Shown here piece after piece: positions 37,058 to 46,434 of a stretch of DNA of 64,000 nt; the stretch's first letter is position 1; each line of letters begins with the position of its first letter. The position numbers were made by a program, and so were the translations under genes. The notes under the pieces were generated by a model. It made no database searches. It worked only from the letters and a program-made list of their open reading frames with translations, and was not told the origin of the DNA. This DNA comes from an uncultured Collinsella sp. (GTDB taxonomy: Bacteria > Actinomycetota > Coriobacteriia > Coriobacteriales > Coriobacteriaceae): positions 6,242 to 70,241 of the forward strand of contig CABRHH010000013.1 of the NCBI GenBank assembly GCA_902470695.1, read 5' to 3'.

Positions 37058-37095
37058 TGAGGTCCCCGGCACTTCAAGTGCCGGGGACCTCATTT
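37058..37095. terminator. 16-bp perfect hairpin between tRNA-Ser and the NYN gene
   Basis: TGAGGTCCCCGGCACT (37058-37073) pairs with its exact complement ending at 37092, with TTTT following at 37093-37096 on the plus strand. It lies 8 bp beyond the end of the convergent NYN gene and could act as a second terminator for readthrough from the tRNA. Confidence 0.65.
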
Positions 37096-37102
37096 TGTCA
37101 GC

Positions 37103-37849
37103 TTAACGATCCTGTTCCTGCAACTTGTAGTCAACATGAAGCCGCTCGGTTTCCGGATTCGGGAACTTCGCCGTGCATGATCTCAGCCCGTCGATGTGCT
37201 CGTTCAGCTCGGGCCTGATCTTCTGCCACATCGGATCGAGGACGAAGTCCAAGCCCTCCCGCCGCGCGTGTTTCGCAGCGGGCACGAAATCGCTGTCGCC
37301 CGCGATCAGGACGACCTGGTCGACCTGGTGCTTACTCGCGAGAGTCGCGATGTCTATGCCGATTCTCATATCGACGCCCTTTTGGACGAAGTTCGGCACG
37401 AAGTCGTTTATGCTCAGGTCGTCGACCGTGATCTCCCTGCGGCACAGCTTCTTGACCGCCCTGTCGCTTATTCGGTACCCGCTCTCCTTTTCCTGCAGCT
37501 TCCCCATACGGAGGGCGACCTTCCGCTTGTTCGCCAGCGCCTTGTAGAACTCTTCCGACCACGTGAACACATCGGTTCTGTCCATCGGGATCGCCTTTTG
37601 CAGCAGCGGATGGTAGAGACTGGTCGAGAGCGGTGGGCAGTCGTAGTAGAAGATGCGGTAAAGCCTGTTCCTGTACCCGCCGTTCGCCAGGTGCCTCATG
37701 CAGTAGCTCACGAGTTCGTCCGCGCGGGCCGACGGATCCTTGTCGCCAAACAGGTGGTAGGCCCTCCTACGATAGAAGGCACCGTCGATCAGGATGGCCG
37801 TCCTGTCGCTTAGAAGCACGGGATCCCTCTCGTCGTTTTGCGTGCCCAT
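37103..37849 (-). CDS. NYN-domain (LabA/DUF88-like) putative ribonuclease
   Basis: The protein has 248 residues from the ATG at 37849 (GAGGGAA ahead); an in-frame start at 37873 is weaker. It has a PIN-like NYN fold: AILIDGAFY near 20-28 with the first acidic residue, MRIGIDIATLA near 165, and VVLIAGDSDFVPAAKHARREG near 185-205 with the GDSDF acidic cluster that binds metal in this family. Such proteins cut RNA or are annotated as NYN nucleases. It lies convergent to a tRNA-Ser gene and its terminators, and its codon use looks less GC-biased than its neighbours. tRNA or mRNA cleavage is possible but unproven. Confidence 0.85.
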   Translation of the reverse strand: MGTQNDERDPVLLSDRTAILIDGAFYRRRAYHLFGDKDPSARADELVSYCMRHLANGGYRNRLYRIFYYDCPPLSTSLYHPLLQKAIPMDRTDVFTWSEEFYKALANKRKVALRMGKLQEKESGYRISDRAVKKLCRREITVDDLSINDFVPNFVQKGVDMRIGIDIATLASKHQVDQVVLIAGDSDFVPAAKHARREGLDFVLDPMWQKIRPELNEHIDGLRSCTAKFPNPETERLHVDYKLQEQDR

Positions 37850-38259
37850 CTTCAGTTCCCTCCATGTAAACAAATATCCCCTGGTTTCGAAACTTCCCTG
37901 ATAACGGGAGATCTACTTCCAAGGGATTACATTGGGCGACATTCAAACAGTGACGTTTGTTGTCGAAACATATTGTAGAGCAACTGCCCCGCCTTGGCCA
38001 TCGGAAACACGATCTACAAAGAAATAGGTATTCTCTGCGCGGGGGGGGATGGGGGTTACTAACGCCGACCGCTGCCCGGCATCGGAGGGGTGGGCTGTCA
38101 GAACCGGCGGACAGGAACGCTTCACTCATGATGTGCGGGCAGTTCGCCGACCTCCATGCGGGAGTGGTTATCTGTCTGTTATACAAGGGCTTTCGGCGTT
38201 ATCGTAAGGTGGTGGAATGTTGGCAGGTGTGTGATTGTTCGAGGGAAAGGGGCGCTGAT
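37850..38259. other. 410-bp intergenic region without a supported gene
   Basis: It holds the promoters of the NYN gene (minus) and the TadA fusion (plus). A run of eight G followed by GATGGGGG occurs near 38041-38054. The region is AT-richer around 37860-38030. Open frames here lack ribosome sites and family resemblance. Confidence 0.4.
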
Positions 38260-40074
38260 ATGCAGGATGAGCGGAGTGCCGCGCCCGCGCAGGCGGCTGC
38301 GGACGACGAGCGGTTCATGCGGGAGGCCCTCATCGAGGCGCGCCGGGCCGCGGAGCTGGGCGAGGTCCCCATCGGAGCCGTGGTGGTGTGCGAGGGCCAG
38401 GTGATCGCGCGCGCCCACAACCGCCGCGAGCTCGACGAGGACCCCTCGGCGCACGCGGAATTCTCCGCCCTGCTTGCTGCGGCGCGCCACCTGGGGCGCT
38501 GGCGTCTGTTCGGCTGCACGGTCTATGTGACCTTGGAGCCGTGCGTGATGTGCGCGGGCCTTATGGTGAACGCGCGCATCGACCGCTGCGTGTACGGCGC
38601 GCCCGATCCGAAGGGCGGCGCGCTGGGGACCCTCTACACCCTGCAGGACGATGCGCGCCTGAACCACGTCTTCGCGGTGACCCCCGGTGTGCTGCAGGAC
38701 GCGTGCGCGCAGGAGCTGCGGGCGTTTTTCGGCAAGGTGCGCGCGCAGCGCAGCTCGGAGCAGGGCGAGGTCGAGCAAGAGCGCGCGCAGGCCGCCGCAG
38801 CGCGCCGGGAGCTGCGCGAGGCCCGCGTGCAGCTCTCCGCGCCCCGTGCCCCGCGTGTGCTGCTTGCGATCGATTCGTTCAAGGGGTCGGCAACGAGTGC
38901 TCAGGCCGCCGTGTGGGCAGCCGAGGGCGTGCACCGCGCCTGTCCGGCCGCGCAGGTGCAGTGCTTGTCGGTGGCTGACGGTGGCGAGGGGACCCTCGAT
39001 GCCGTGGCGGCTGCCATCGCGGCGGAGGTGCGCACCGTGCGCGTGCGCGGTCCGCTCGGAACCCCGGTCGATGCGCGATTCCTGCTGGCCGGCGAGCCAA
39101 AGCCCCTTGCGGCTTCTGCAGCCGCAGACGGGCCGGCGTCGGCTGAGGACCCTGCGCCCGTCAAGCCCTCCTTCGCGCTCATCGAGATGGCCGAGGCGGC
39201 AGGCCTGGGCTATACGTCGCGCGACCGACGCGACGCGCTGGCGGCCACAACCTGGGGCGTGGGCGAGCTGATGCTTGCTGCCGTGGCGCAGGGGGCGCGC
39301 CGCCTGTACCTGGCGCTGGGGGGCAGCGCCACAACCGATGGCGGCGCCGGCATGCTGCAGGCTCTCGGCGCGCGGGTGCTCGATGCGGACGGGCACGCGG
39401 TGGCGCCGGGGCTTGCCGGGCTTGCCGTAGCGTCGCGCGTGGATATTGGACCGGCTTTGCAGGCGCTTGCGGGCGTGGAGCTCACGGTGCTGTCCGATGT
39501 GGACAATCCGCTGGTGGGCGCGCGCGGTGCGGTGCGGGTGTTCGGTCCACAGAAGGGCCTGGACGAGGCGGGGCTGGATGCGTATGACGGCTGGATGCTC
39601 GCCTACGCCCGTGCGCTCGACGCCGCGCGCCAGGCGGCCGGTATCGGGGCGTTTCGATCGTTGCCGGCCGTACCGGGTGCCGGCGCGGCCGGCGGGATGG
39701 CCGCTGCGCTGCTGGCCCTCGGCGCGCAGCTGGTACCGGGTATCGACGCCGTGCTCGACCTGGTGGGGTTCGACGACCAGGCGTGCAAGGTCGACCTGGT
39801 GATCACGGGCGAAGGGTCGGTGGATGCTCAGAGCGCGGCCGGTAAGACGCCTGTCGGGGTGGCGCGCCGGGCAAAGCGCGTGAACCCGGGTGTGCGCGTG
39901 GTGGCCCTGTGCGGCGCGCGGGCCGACGAGCTGGACCGCGTGTACGATGCGGGCATCGATGCGGTCGTTCCGGTGTTGCGGCGGCCCATGGCCCTCGAGC
40001 AGGCGCTGGAGGCCTCACAGACCCACCGCAACCTGGCGTGCGCGGCGGAGACGGTCGCCCGGCTGGTGCTGTAG
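38260..40074 (+). CDS. tRNA adenosine deaminase TadA fused to glycerate kinase
   Basis: The protein has 604 residues from the ATG at 38260 (GGGAAAGGGG ahead). Residues 15-160 are TadA: HAE (65-67) and PCVMC (94-98) give the zinc and catalytic site, and TLEP and the C-terminal helix are present. A charged linker (about 163-195) rich in Glu, Gln and Arg follows. Residues 198-604 are a GlxK/GarK-type glycerate 2-kinase: LLAIDSFKGS, ADGGEGTLDA, LALGGSATTDGGAGM and VDLVITGEGSVD. TadA makes inosine in tRNA-Arg; glycerate kinase feeds glycerate into glycolysis. The two activities are not known to be related, so the fusion is unusual. The frame runs through without a stop. Confidence 0.9.
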   Translation: MQDERSAAPAQAAADDERFMREALIEARRAAELGEVPIGAVVVCEGQVIARAHNRRELDEDPSAHAEFSALLAAARHLGRWRLFGCTVYVTLEPCVMCAGLMVNARIDRCVYGAPDPKGGALGTLYTLQDDARLNHVFAVTPGVLQDACAQELRAFFGKVRAQRSSEQGEVEQERAQAAAARRELREARVQLSAPRAPRVLLAIDSFKGSATSAQAAVWAAEGVHRACPAAQVQCLSVADGGEGTLDAVAAAIAAEVRTVRVRGPLGTPVDARFLLAGEPKPLAASAAADGPASAEDPAPVKPSFALIEMAEAAGLGYTSRDRRDALAATTWGVGELMLAAVAQGARRLYLALGGSATTDGGAGMLQALGARVLDADGHAVAPGLAGLAVASRVDIGPALQALAGVELTVLSDVDNPLVGARGAVRVFGPQKGLDEAGLDAYDGWMLAYARALDAARQAAGIGAFRSLPAVPGAGAAGGMAAALLALGAQLVPGIDAVLDLVGFDDQACKVDLVITGEGSVDAQSAAGKTPVGVARRAKRVNPGVRVVALCGARADELDRVYDAGIDAVVPVLRRPMALEQALEASQTHRNLACAAETVARLVL

Positions 40075-40101
40075 GGGCCCCGGCCGGGCGCTCCGGCGCG
40101 C

Positions 40102-40731
40102 TTAGCGGCCGCGGCGCAGGTTCGGCAGGATGCGCTTGACGACCCACCAAACCAGCGCGGCGACAACGGCCACGATGAGCACGATCTTCACGATGTCCGA
40201 GATCCAGGAGGCCTCGGCGGTGATCGTGCGCCATGCCGAGCCCGCGCCGGCGCCGAGAGAGCACAGCACCGTGTTCCACACGGCGGAGCCCACCAGGGTA
40301 TAGAGCGCGAAGCGGACCGGGTTCATCTTGGCGGTGCCGGCGGGGATGGAAATCAGGCTGCGCACCACCGGGATGCAGCGGCAGAATAGAACGGTGAGCT
40401 GCCCGCGCCGGTCGAACCAGGCAATCGCCTTGGAGATGTCATCGCCCTTGAAGCCGAGCATACGCATGGGCTTCGTTTCGAAGAAGTGCTCCAGGCGCTC
40501 ACGGGACAGCAGCCGCCCGATGCCGTAGAGCACGAAGGCACCCAGCACCGATCCTACGGTGGCGGCAATGATGGCGCCGGGCAGCTCCATGGCGGTCTTG
40601 TGGGTGAGGTATCCCGCCATGGGCAGGACGAGTTCGCTGGGGATGGGCGGAAACACGTTTTCGAGGAAGATGAGGGCGGCGACGGCAAGGTAGCCGAACG
40701 CGTTGATGAAGTCGATGAAAGCGGCTTCCAT
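40102..40731 (-). CDS. DedA family membrane protein
   Basis: The protein has 209 residues from the ATG at 40731 (AAGGAGA ahead). The DedA/VTT fold shows FLENVFPPIPSELVLPMAG near 18-36 and a central GxxLGAFVLYGIGRL. FCRCIPVVRSLISIPAGTAKM near 120-140 includes the conserved arginine and glycine, and a final membrane helix precedes an arginine-rich tail. DedA proteins are linked to lipid-carrier flipping and membrane homeostasis in other bacteria. It is convergent with the TadA fusion, 27 bp apart. Confidence 0.92.
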   Translation of the reverse strand: MEAAFIDFINAFGYLAVAALIFLENVFPPIPSELVLPMAGYLTHKTAMELPGAIIAATVGSVLGAFVLYGIGRLLSRERLEHFFETKPMRMLGFKGDDISKAIAWFDRRGQLTVLFCRCIPVVRSLISIPAGTAKMNPVRFALYTLVGSAVWNTVLCSLGAGAGSAWRTITAEASWISDIVKIVLIVAVVAALVWWVVKRILPNLRRGR

Positions 40732-41162
40732 GGGTCTCCTTGCAGATAGGCCGCGTGCGGGCGGCGCGAGCGACAAACGAACGCGGCATCCGTGCGTTGC
40801 TCGGAGGCCGGTATAGGGCAGTATAGGTGCGAAGATGCTGCAAGGGGCGTGCGTCGCTCCGATAGCGGGAGTTCACCATAACAGCCTCGGGCGTGCGTGG
40901 ACGTCTGTTGTCGGCCGTCTGAGGGGGTGTTGCTTCCTGCGTATGCGCCCGTTTGCGCTCGAAGGTGGGGCGCGATGCGCGCTGCGTCCGTGCGCCGGCG
41001 CCCGTTGCGATCGCATGCCGCGCTGGTGGCGTTCGAGCCCCGTGCAACCCGCCGCACCGGGCTGCGAATCGATTCCATGGATCGCGCGGGACGTGCACGT
41101 CGCGCGGGGCGGCGACATATGCCGACCGCGAAATGGCGCTGGACGTAGCCGGGCCAACCGGC
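40732..41162. other. gene-free region between dedA-like gene and SRP RNA
   Basis: It contains the upstream region of the DedA gene. I see no gene with a ribosome site and family resemblance and no repeat. The SRP RNA promoter lies at the right end. Confidence 0.4.
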
Positions 41163-41168
41163 TACTAT
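41140..41168 (+). promoter_or_regulatory. SRP RNA promoter
   Basis: TGGACG (41140-41145) and TACTAT (41163-41168) with a 17-bp spacer lie about 20 bp before the RNA. The -10 is good and the -35 moderate. Confidence 0.5.
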
Positions 41169-41189
41169 AGTCAGACACGCCTCGCGCGT

Positions 41190-41282
41190 TCGATGGGTTC
41201 GGGTGACGATACGTTCCGAACTTGGTCAGGTCCGGAAGGAAGCAGCCATAAGGAGCCTCTGCCGGGCACCCGTTCCCATCGA
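41190..41282 (+). ncRNA. ffs: signal recognition particle RNA (4.5S type)
   Basis: The conserved core GGTCAGGTCCGGAAGGAAGC begins at 41224, and the matching AGCAGCC...GCCGGG closing strand follows. The outer arms CGATGGGTTCGGGTG (from 41191) and CACCCGTTCCCATCG (to 41281) pair to close the helix. The size is about 93 nt, the short bacterial SRP RNA. It binds Ffh for co-translational membrane targeting. Confidence 0.95.
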
Positions 41283-41300
41283 GCCCACGGGGCGTTTTTG
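41283..41300 (+). terminator. SRP RNA terminator
   Basis: GCCC and GGGC (41283-41293) form a short stem followed by GTTTTTG (41294-41300). The 41301-41631 stretch downstream holds no gene that I can support. Confidence 0.55.
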
Positions 41301-41631
41301 TGTGACGCGGCGCCATGGTGCCCGTGCGCGTATCGGGCTTCAGTGCCCCTGCGTGGCCGCTCGCCTTCGGTCCCGCCGCGCTTGCATGCTCGCCGCGGAT
41401 GCCCGTCACAGCCTCGGCGCGCATCGCTGGGCGTGAACGCACCGCGCCTCCGGCCTCACCCTCCGCCCCTGCTCACCGCCCGGCCCCCGGCCTCACCCCC
41501 GCCCGGCCTTACCCTCCGCTGTCAAAAGTCTTGACCGGGCATTACCCGCAGCTGATGTGCCCTCGCCATCATGGAACTGACAAGGGAGTGATGCCTGATC
41601 GGCCCAAGGTGGCCGAACGAGAGGGGATGCC

Positions 41632-44283
41632 ATGGGGCAGCAGGAGATCAACGGGTTTGAAGCGGATGGGACGCAGCCGCCGCGCCGCAACGCGGCGGGC
41701 GCGATGGACGCGCGGACGAAGGCGGGGTGCAGCCGCGGACTCGGAAACTCGGCTGCCCCGGCTTCCTTCCACATGGCCGACCTGTCCGCGCACGAGGGCG
41801 CCGCGCTTCGGCCGTCTCGCACCCATGCGGTGGGCAGACGCGGGGTGAGCAGGCGCGGGTTTTTCAGCCTGAGCCTGGCGTTGGGCGCCGCGGCGCTCGC
41901 CGTGCCCGCTTCTGCCGAGGCGCAGGAGGAGGCGTCGACCAGCTCGTATCCCGAGCGCCCCGTCACCTTCTGCATCATGTCCGACCTGCACTACTTCGCG
42001 CCGGAGCTGTGGAGCGACTGCGCGGACTACACGGAGGCCGAGAACTCCGACCGCAAGATGTTCCGCGAGAGCGCCAGCATCCTTGCCAAGGCGCTGGCCG
42101 ACGTGGTGGCGGCCAAGCCCGACATCGTCTTCGTGCCGGGCGACCTCACCAAAGACGGCGAGCTCGTGGGCCATCGGGGGCTGCACGCGCTGTTCGAGGA
42201 CGCCCGCGCGCAGCTGGCTACCGCCGGCGTCACCACGACGTTTCTGTTCATCAACGGCAACCATGACCTGAACAACCATGCAGCGCTCGATTTCTCGAGC
42301 GGTTCTGCGCAGGCCGCCGAGCGCACGGACCCCGTGGCGTACAAGGACCTGTGGCGCGAGTACGGCTACGAGGGCACGGTCGTTTTCGATGCCGGCGGCA
42401 CGCAGGACGGCAGCTTGAGCTACGTGGCGCGCCCCGTTCCCGGTCTGACGGTTATCGCGGTGGACACCTGCCGCTACAACGAGCCGAGCGACGACGGCAG
42501 CGGGCTTGCCCAGGCAACGGCCGGGCGCGTGGGGGATACGCTGCTGAAATGGGTGTGCAACCAGGCCAAGCAGGCTCGGGCCGCCGGTGACGTGGTGGTG
42601 GCGATGCAGCATCACGGTGTCGTCCCGCATTTCGGGGACGAGCCAAGTCTGATGGCGGAATATCTGGTGGAGGACTACGACCGGGTGGCGCGCGCCTATG
42701 CCGAGGCGGGGATCGCCTGCGTGTTCACCGGGCATATGCATGCCAACGACATCGCCGCGGCTACCTACGGCGACGCGACCATCTACGATATCGAGACCGG
42801 TTCGCTGGTGACCTATCCGTCCTGGATGCGCACGGGGTCGCTCGCGTTCACCCGCAGCGGCGCCAACGTCGAGGCCGTGCTGTCGGTCGACATCCACGAT
42901 CTGGGCGAGGCGGTGCTCGAGGGGTGCGGGCTGCCCGGTACTTCCCAGGCGATCACCGCCTACGGCGCGCAGCGCACGTTGAGCGTCCTGTCCGTGCAGA
43001 CGATGTGCTCGGGCATGTTCGTGGAGCCGATGCTCGCCCAGGCGGCGCAGGCGGGCGCGCGTGCGGCGGTCGCGCAGGCGCTTGGCATCGAGCCGGCGGG
43101 CCTCAACGCGGCGCTGTGGGGCATGCTCGCCGCGTCGGGGATGCTGCCCACCACGCGTGAGGAGGGGCTGCATATCGCGATCGGCTCCTCGCTCGCGGCG
43201 TCGGTGTGGCTCGATGCAGGAGCCGGGCGTATCCGCATCGACCAGGTGCCGGCCGAGAGCCTCTCTGCGACTCCGCTGATGAGCCTCTCCCTGTCGGCTG
43301 CCGAGGAGGAGCGTCTTGGGCAGGCGCCGCGCGCGGCACGGGCGGATCGGGTGTGCCTCGCCTACGTGGACGCCGCGAGCATGTCGGCGTTCCTCGATGC
43401 GCTGTGGCAGGCGCTCGATGCGCAGGTGCTGGCCGAGCCGGGTCGTCAGCAGGCGGTGGCGTGTGCGGCGGAGGCGGTGCGTCTGCTGTTGGAGGCGCCG
43501 GTTGACGACGCCCACAATGTGCTTGCGCTGGCCAACGCGGCTTATCAGGCCCATCTGCGCGGGTGCGAGGATATCGAGGCGTGGGCCGATCGGGCTATCG
43601 AGGCGATCGGGGGCGCGGGCCTGCTGGGAGACGTGGTCGCGCAGGCCGTGAACGGCGCGTTGGCGAGCGAGCAGGTCCAGACGCTGGCCGCCACGATCCC
43701 GCTCGACATCAAGGCGCTGCTCCAGGCCGGTGACATTCCGCTGATCGGCGCGCTGGTGCCCGGCATCGTGGCAGGGATGGTCCCGCATGTGGGCGCGTTG
43801 CTCAAGCTGCTGGCGGGTGACGGGACGGGCGCGCCTGCGGTCGATGCGGGCGCGCTTGTGGTGGGCGCGCTGCCGGATTCGCTCACGCAGATGGTGCACA
43901 GCGCCCTGTTCACGCTGTCGCATGACGACAATGTGGCGCAGGACCATGCATTCTCCTTCGCCGCGCATGCGGTCGATCCGGATTACAGCGACGGTTCGGG
44001 CACAGGGGACGGTACGGGCGGCGACTCCGACGGCGGTAGCGGCTCCGGTTCCGGCTCCGCTGCGGGCGGGAGCGGTACAGGCGGCTCCGGCACGGGCGGC
44101 ACGGGCTCCGGCACGGGTTCAAGCTCGGGTTCCGGCGCGCGGCGTCCGAGCGCGGAGCGGCTGCCCCGCACGGCCGATGAGGGTGCGGGGCGCATCGCCG
44201 CCGCGGTGCTCGGAGGCGTGGCGGTGCTGGCGGCGGGCGTGCGCGAGGCTCTGCGCCCGCACGAGGACGCGCCGGTGGCATAG
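41632..44283 (+). CDS. Tat-exported, LPRTA-anchored metallophosphoesterase
   Basis: The protein has 883 residues. AGAGGGG precedes the ATG. The long N-region leads to a twin-arginine signal (GVSRRGFFSLSLALGAAALAV, about 69-89). The calcineurin-like domain has IMSDLHYF, FVPGDLTKDG, FINGNHDLN and FTGHMHAND, covering the metal ligands. A long alpha-rich middle is unassigned. The C-terminus has a Gly/Ser-rich linker, LPRTA, a hydrophobic helix and a charged tail, a sortase signal. It probably hydrolyses phosphoesters at the wall. Tat export combined with a sortase signal is uncommon. It may supply phosphate from extracellular substrates. Confidence 0.85.
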   Translation: MGQQEINGFEADGTQPPRRNAAGAMDARTKAGCSRGLGNSAAPASFHMADLSAHEGAALRPSRTHAVGRRGVSRRGFFSLSLALGAAALAVPASAEAQEEASTSSYPERPVTFCIMSDLHYFAPELWSDCADYTEAENSDRKMFRESASILAKALADVVAAKPDIVFVPGDLTKDGELVGHRGLHALFEDARAQLATAGVTTTFLFINGNHDLNNHAALDFSSGSAQAAERTDPVAYKDLWREYGYEGTVVFDAGGTQDGSLSYVARPVPGLTVIAVDTCRYNEPSDDGSGLAQATAGRVGDTLLKWVCNQAKQARAAGDVVVAMQHHGVVPHFGDEPSLMAEYLVEDYDRVARAYAEAGIACVFTGHMHANDIAAATYGDATIYDIETGSLVTYPSWMRTGSLAFTRSGANVEAVLSVDIHDLGEAVLEGCGLPGTSQAITAYGAQRTLSVLSVQTMCSGMFVEPMLAQAAQAGARAAVAQALGIEPAGLNAALWGMLAASGMLPTTREEGLHIAIGSSLAASVWLDAGAGRIRIDQVPAESLSATPLMSLSLSAAEEERLGQAPRAARADRVCLAYVDAASMSAFLDALWQALDAQVLAEPGRQQAVACAAEAVRLLLEAPVDDAHNVLALANAAYQAHLRGCEDIEAWADRAIEAIGGAGLLGDVVAQAVNGALASEQVQTLAATIPLDIKALLQAGDIPLIGALVPGIVAGMVPHVGALLKLLAGDGTGAPAVDAGALVVGALPDSLTQMVHSALFTLSHDDNVAQDHAFSFAAHAVDPDYSDGSGTGDGTGGDSDGGSGSGSGSAAGGSGTGGSGTGGTGSGTGSSSGSGARRPSAERLPRTADEGAGRIAAAVLGGVAVLAAGVREALRPHEDAPVA

Positions 44284-44514
44284 GGCGGGCGCGCGTCGCG
44301 GCGGCGCTGTGTGGGCTGCTGCCAACATGCGATGAGGCGCCTCCAACATACCGCGAAGCCGCGGGCGCAGCTTTGACCGGGGTTGCGCCCGCGTTGTTTC
44401 CGGCAGGTGTTCCGTCGTGCGCGGGTGACGCGGGAGGCGTATGATAGGCGACATCTGTCCGCCCCCGTGCGCCGCCCCGCGCGGTGCGCCGAGCCGTATG
44501 CGGAGGTCGCAGCC

Positions 44515-46434
44515 ATGATCGACCTGCTCAAACGTTTCGGCGGTCCCTACCGCCTCAACCTGATCGCCGGCCCCGCCTGCAAGCTGCTCGAGGTACTGTT
44601 CGACCTCATGACGCCGCTGGTGATCGCCCGCATGATCGATGCGGGCGTCGGCGCTCGCAGCATGCGCGAGGTGCTCATCTCCGGTGCGCTGCTGGTGGGG
44701 ATGGCGGTCGTGGGCATGGGGTTTGCGCTCGTGTGCCAAAAGATGGCCTCGCGCGCCTCCCAGGGCGTGGGCACGAGCTTGCGCGATGCGCTGTTCCGGC
44801 ACATCAACGAGTTCTCCCGCACCGAGGTGGACCGCTTCGGCACACCCTCGCTCATCACCCGCATCATCAACGACGTGAACCAGGTCCAGCTCGCCGTTGC
44901 CCTGGCCATCCGCCAGCTCATCCGCTGGCCGTTTCTGGCGGTGGGTTCCATGGCGGCCGCCTGCCTGATCGATCTGCGCCTGGGCGTGATCTTTCTGGTG
45001 TCCACCCCGCTGATCGGCGGGCTGTTCTGGCTGATCATGGCGCGCTGCGTCCCGCTGTATCAAACCATGCAGCGCCAGCTCGACCGCATCGCCCTGATCG
45101 TGCGCGAGGGTCTGGCGGGCACCCGGGTGGTGCGGGCGCACGTGCGCGAGGGGCACGAGCGGGCGCGTCTGCGCGAGGCGGCAAATATGCAGGCGGCGGT
45201 GGCCACGATGGCGGCGCGCCTGTCGAGCGTGCTGAACCCTGCGACCTTCCTGGTGATGAATCTCGCGGTGTGCGCGATTCTGTGGGCAGGCGGTCAGACG
45301 GTGAACGCCGGCGGCCTCACGCAGGGTGAGATCGTGGCGTTCGTGAACTATATGACCCAAACGCTGCTGTCCATCGTGTACGTGGCGAACCTCGTGGTGG
45401 TGTTCACCCGCGCCGAGGCGAGCGCCGGCCGCATCCGGGAGGTGCTCGATTGTCCTCCTTCGATCGCCGATGCCGGTGCGCTACCGGTTGCGGTCAGCCC
45501 GGAGGGGGTCGCGCCCGCGCTGCGCCTGGACAGCGTGTCCTTCACCTTCGCGGGTGCGTCGTCTGCGGCCCTGCAGGGCGTGAGCCTTGCGGTGGACCGC
45601 GGGCAGACGCTCGGCGTGATCGGGGGCACCGGTTCGGGCAAATCGACGCTCGTCTCCCTGCTGGCGCGCCTGTACGAGGTGGGTGCGGGCTCGGTCGAGG
45701 TTCTTGGCACCGATGTGCGCCGCTGGCCGGTGGCGCAGCTGCGGCGCAGCATCGGCATGGTGCCGCAGAAGGCGGAGCTGCTGAGCGGATCGATCCGCTC
45801 CAACCTGCGATGGCGCGCGCCCGAGGCAACCGATGAGGAGCTGTGGCGCGCGCTCGAGATGGCGCAGGCCGCCCCGTTCGTGCGCGACCTGCCGGATGGG
45901 CTCGATGCGCCGGTCGAGGCGGGCGGGGCCAACTTCTCGGGCGGTCAGCGCCAGCGCCTCACGATCGCCCGCGCGCTGGTGGGAGACCCGGCGCTGCTGA
46001 TCTTGGACGATGCCGCCTCGGCGCTCGACCTCAAAACCGATGCGGCCCTGCGCCGGGCCCTGCACGGCAGAGATGCGCTCGGCGCGGTGGCTGCGGCAGA
46101 GCCGTCCGCCCCTGCGGTCGCGCGCGTGCCCGCCACGACTGTGATCGTGTCCCAGCGCGTGTCTTCGGTGCGCGATGCCGACCTGATCTGCGTGCTGTCC
46201 CATGGGCGCGTCGCCGGCCTGGGGACCCATGAGGAGCTGGTGGCGGGCTGCGAGATCTACCGGGAGATCTGCGCCTCGCAGCTGACGCAGGAGGAGGTGG
46301 GACCGTCGGCTGTGCTCGCAGTGGCCGATACGGCCGCCTCGGATGCCGCCATGCCGCCGTGTACCCCGGAGGCGGCCTCGGCCCCAGGCCTCTTCGCCAA
46401 CCCGTCTGCCGCACACGAAGGGAGCGCCCGATGA
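44515..46434 (+). CDS. heterodimeric ABC exporter, subunit with degenerate ATPase site
   Basis: The protein has 639 residues from the ATG at 44515 (GGAGG 8 bases ahead). Six membrane helices span about 15-300. Walker A is GGTGSGKST, the signature is FSGGQRQRLTIARAL and Walker B is LLILDDAASALD, with aspartate in place of the catalytic glutamate. A 20-residue Ala-rich insert separates Walker B from the H-loop region. This is the pattern of the non-catalytic half of heterodimeric multidrug or lipid exporters. Its stop overlaps the next gene's start by 4 bp, so the two are translationally coupled. Confidence 0.92.
   Translation: MIDLLKRFGGPYRLNLIAGPACKLLEVLFDLMTPLVIARMIDAGVGARSMREVLISGALLVGMAVVGMGFALVCQKMASRASQGVGTSLRDALFRHINEFSRTEVDRFGTPSLITRIINDVNQVQLAVALAIRQLIRWPFLAVGSMAAACLIDLRLGVIFLVSTPLIGGLFWLIMARCVPLYQTMQRQLDRIALIVREGLAGTRVVRAHVREGHERARLREAANMQAAVATMAARLSSVLNPATFLVMNLAVCAILWAGGQTVNAGGLTQGEIVAFVNYMTQTLLSIVYVANLVVVFTRAEASAGRIREVLDCPPSIADAGALPVAVSPEGVAPALRLDSVSFTFAGASSAALQGVSLAVDRGQTLGVIGGTGSGKSTLVSLLARLYEVGAGSVEVLGTDVRRWPVAQLRRSIGMVPQKAELLSGSIRSNLRWRAPEATDEELWRALEMAQAAPFVRDLPDGLDAPVEAGGANFSGGQRQRLTIARALVGDPALLILDDAASALDLKTDAALRRALHGRDALGAVAAAEPSAPAVARVPATTVIVSQRVSSVRDADLICVLSHGRVAGLGTHEELVAGCEIYREICASQLTQEEVGPSAVLAVADTAASDAAMPPCTPEAASAPGLFANPSAAHEGSAR

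Noticed and set aside
36877..37110. Attachment-site duplication of the tRNA-Ser 3' end
   Set aside because: The GGTTCGAATCCCC sequence is not repeated downstream within the window, and no integrase is present.
38041..38054. Run of eight G followed by GATGGGGG, possibly a phase-variation tract
   Set aside because: It lies in a non-coding region upstream of the TadA fusion, with no gene whose frame it would switch.
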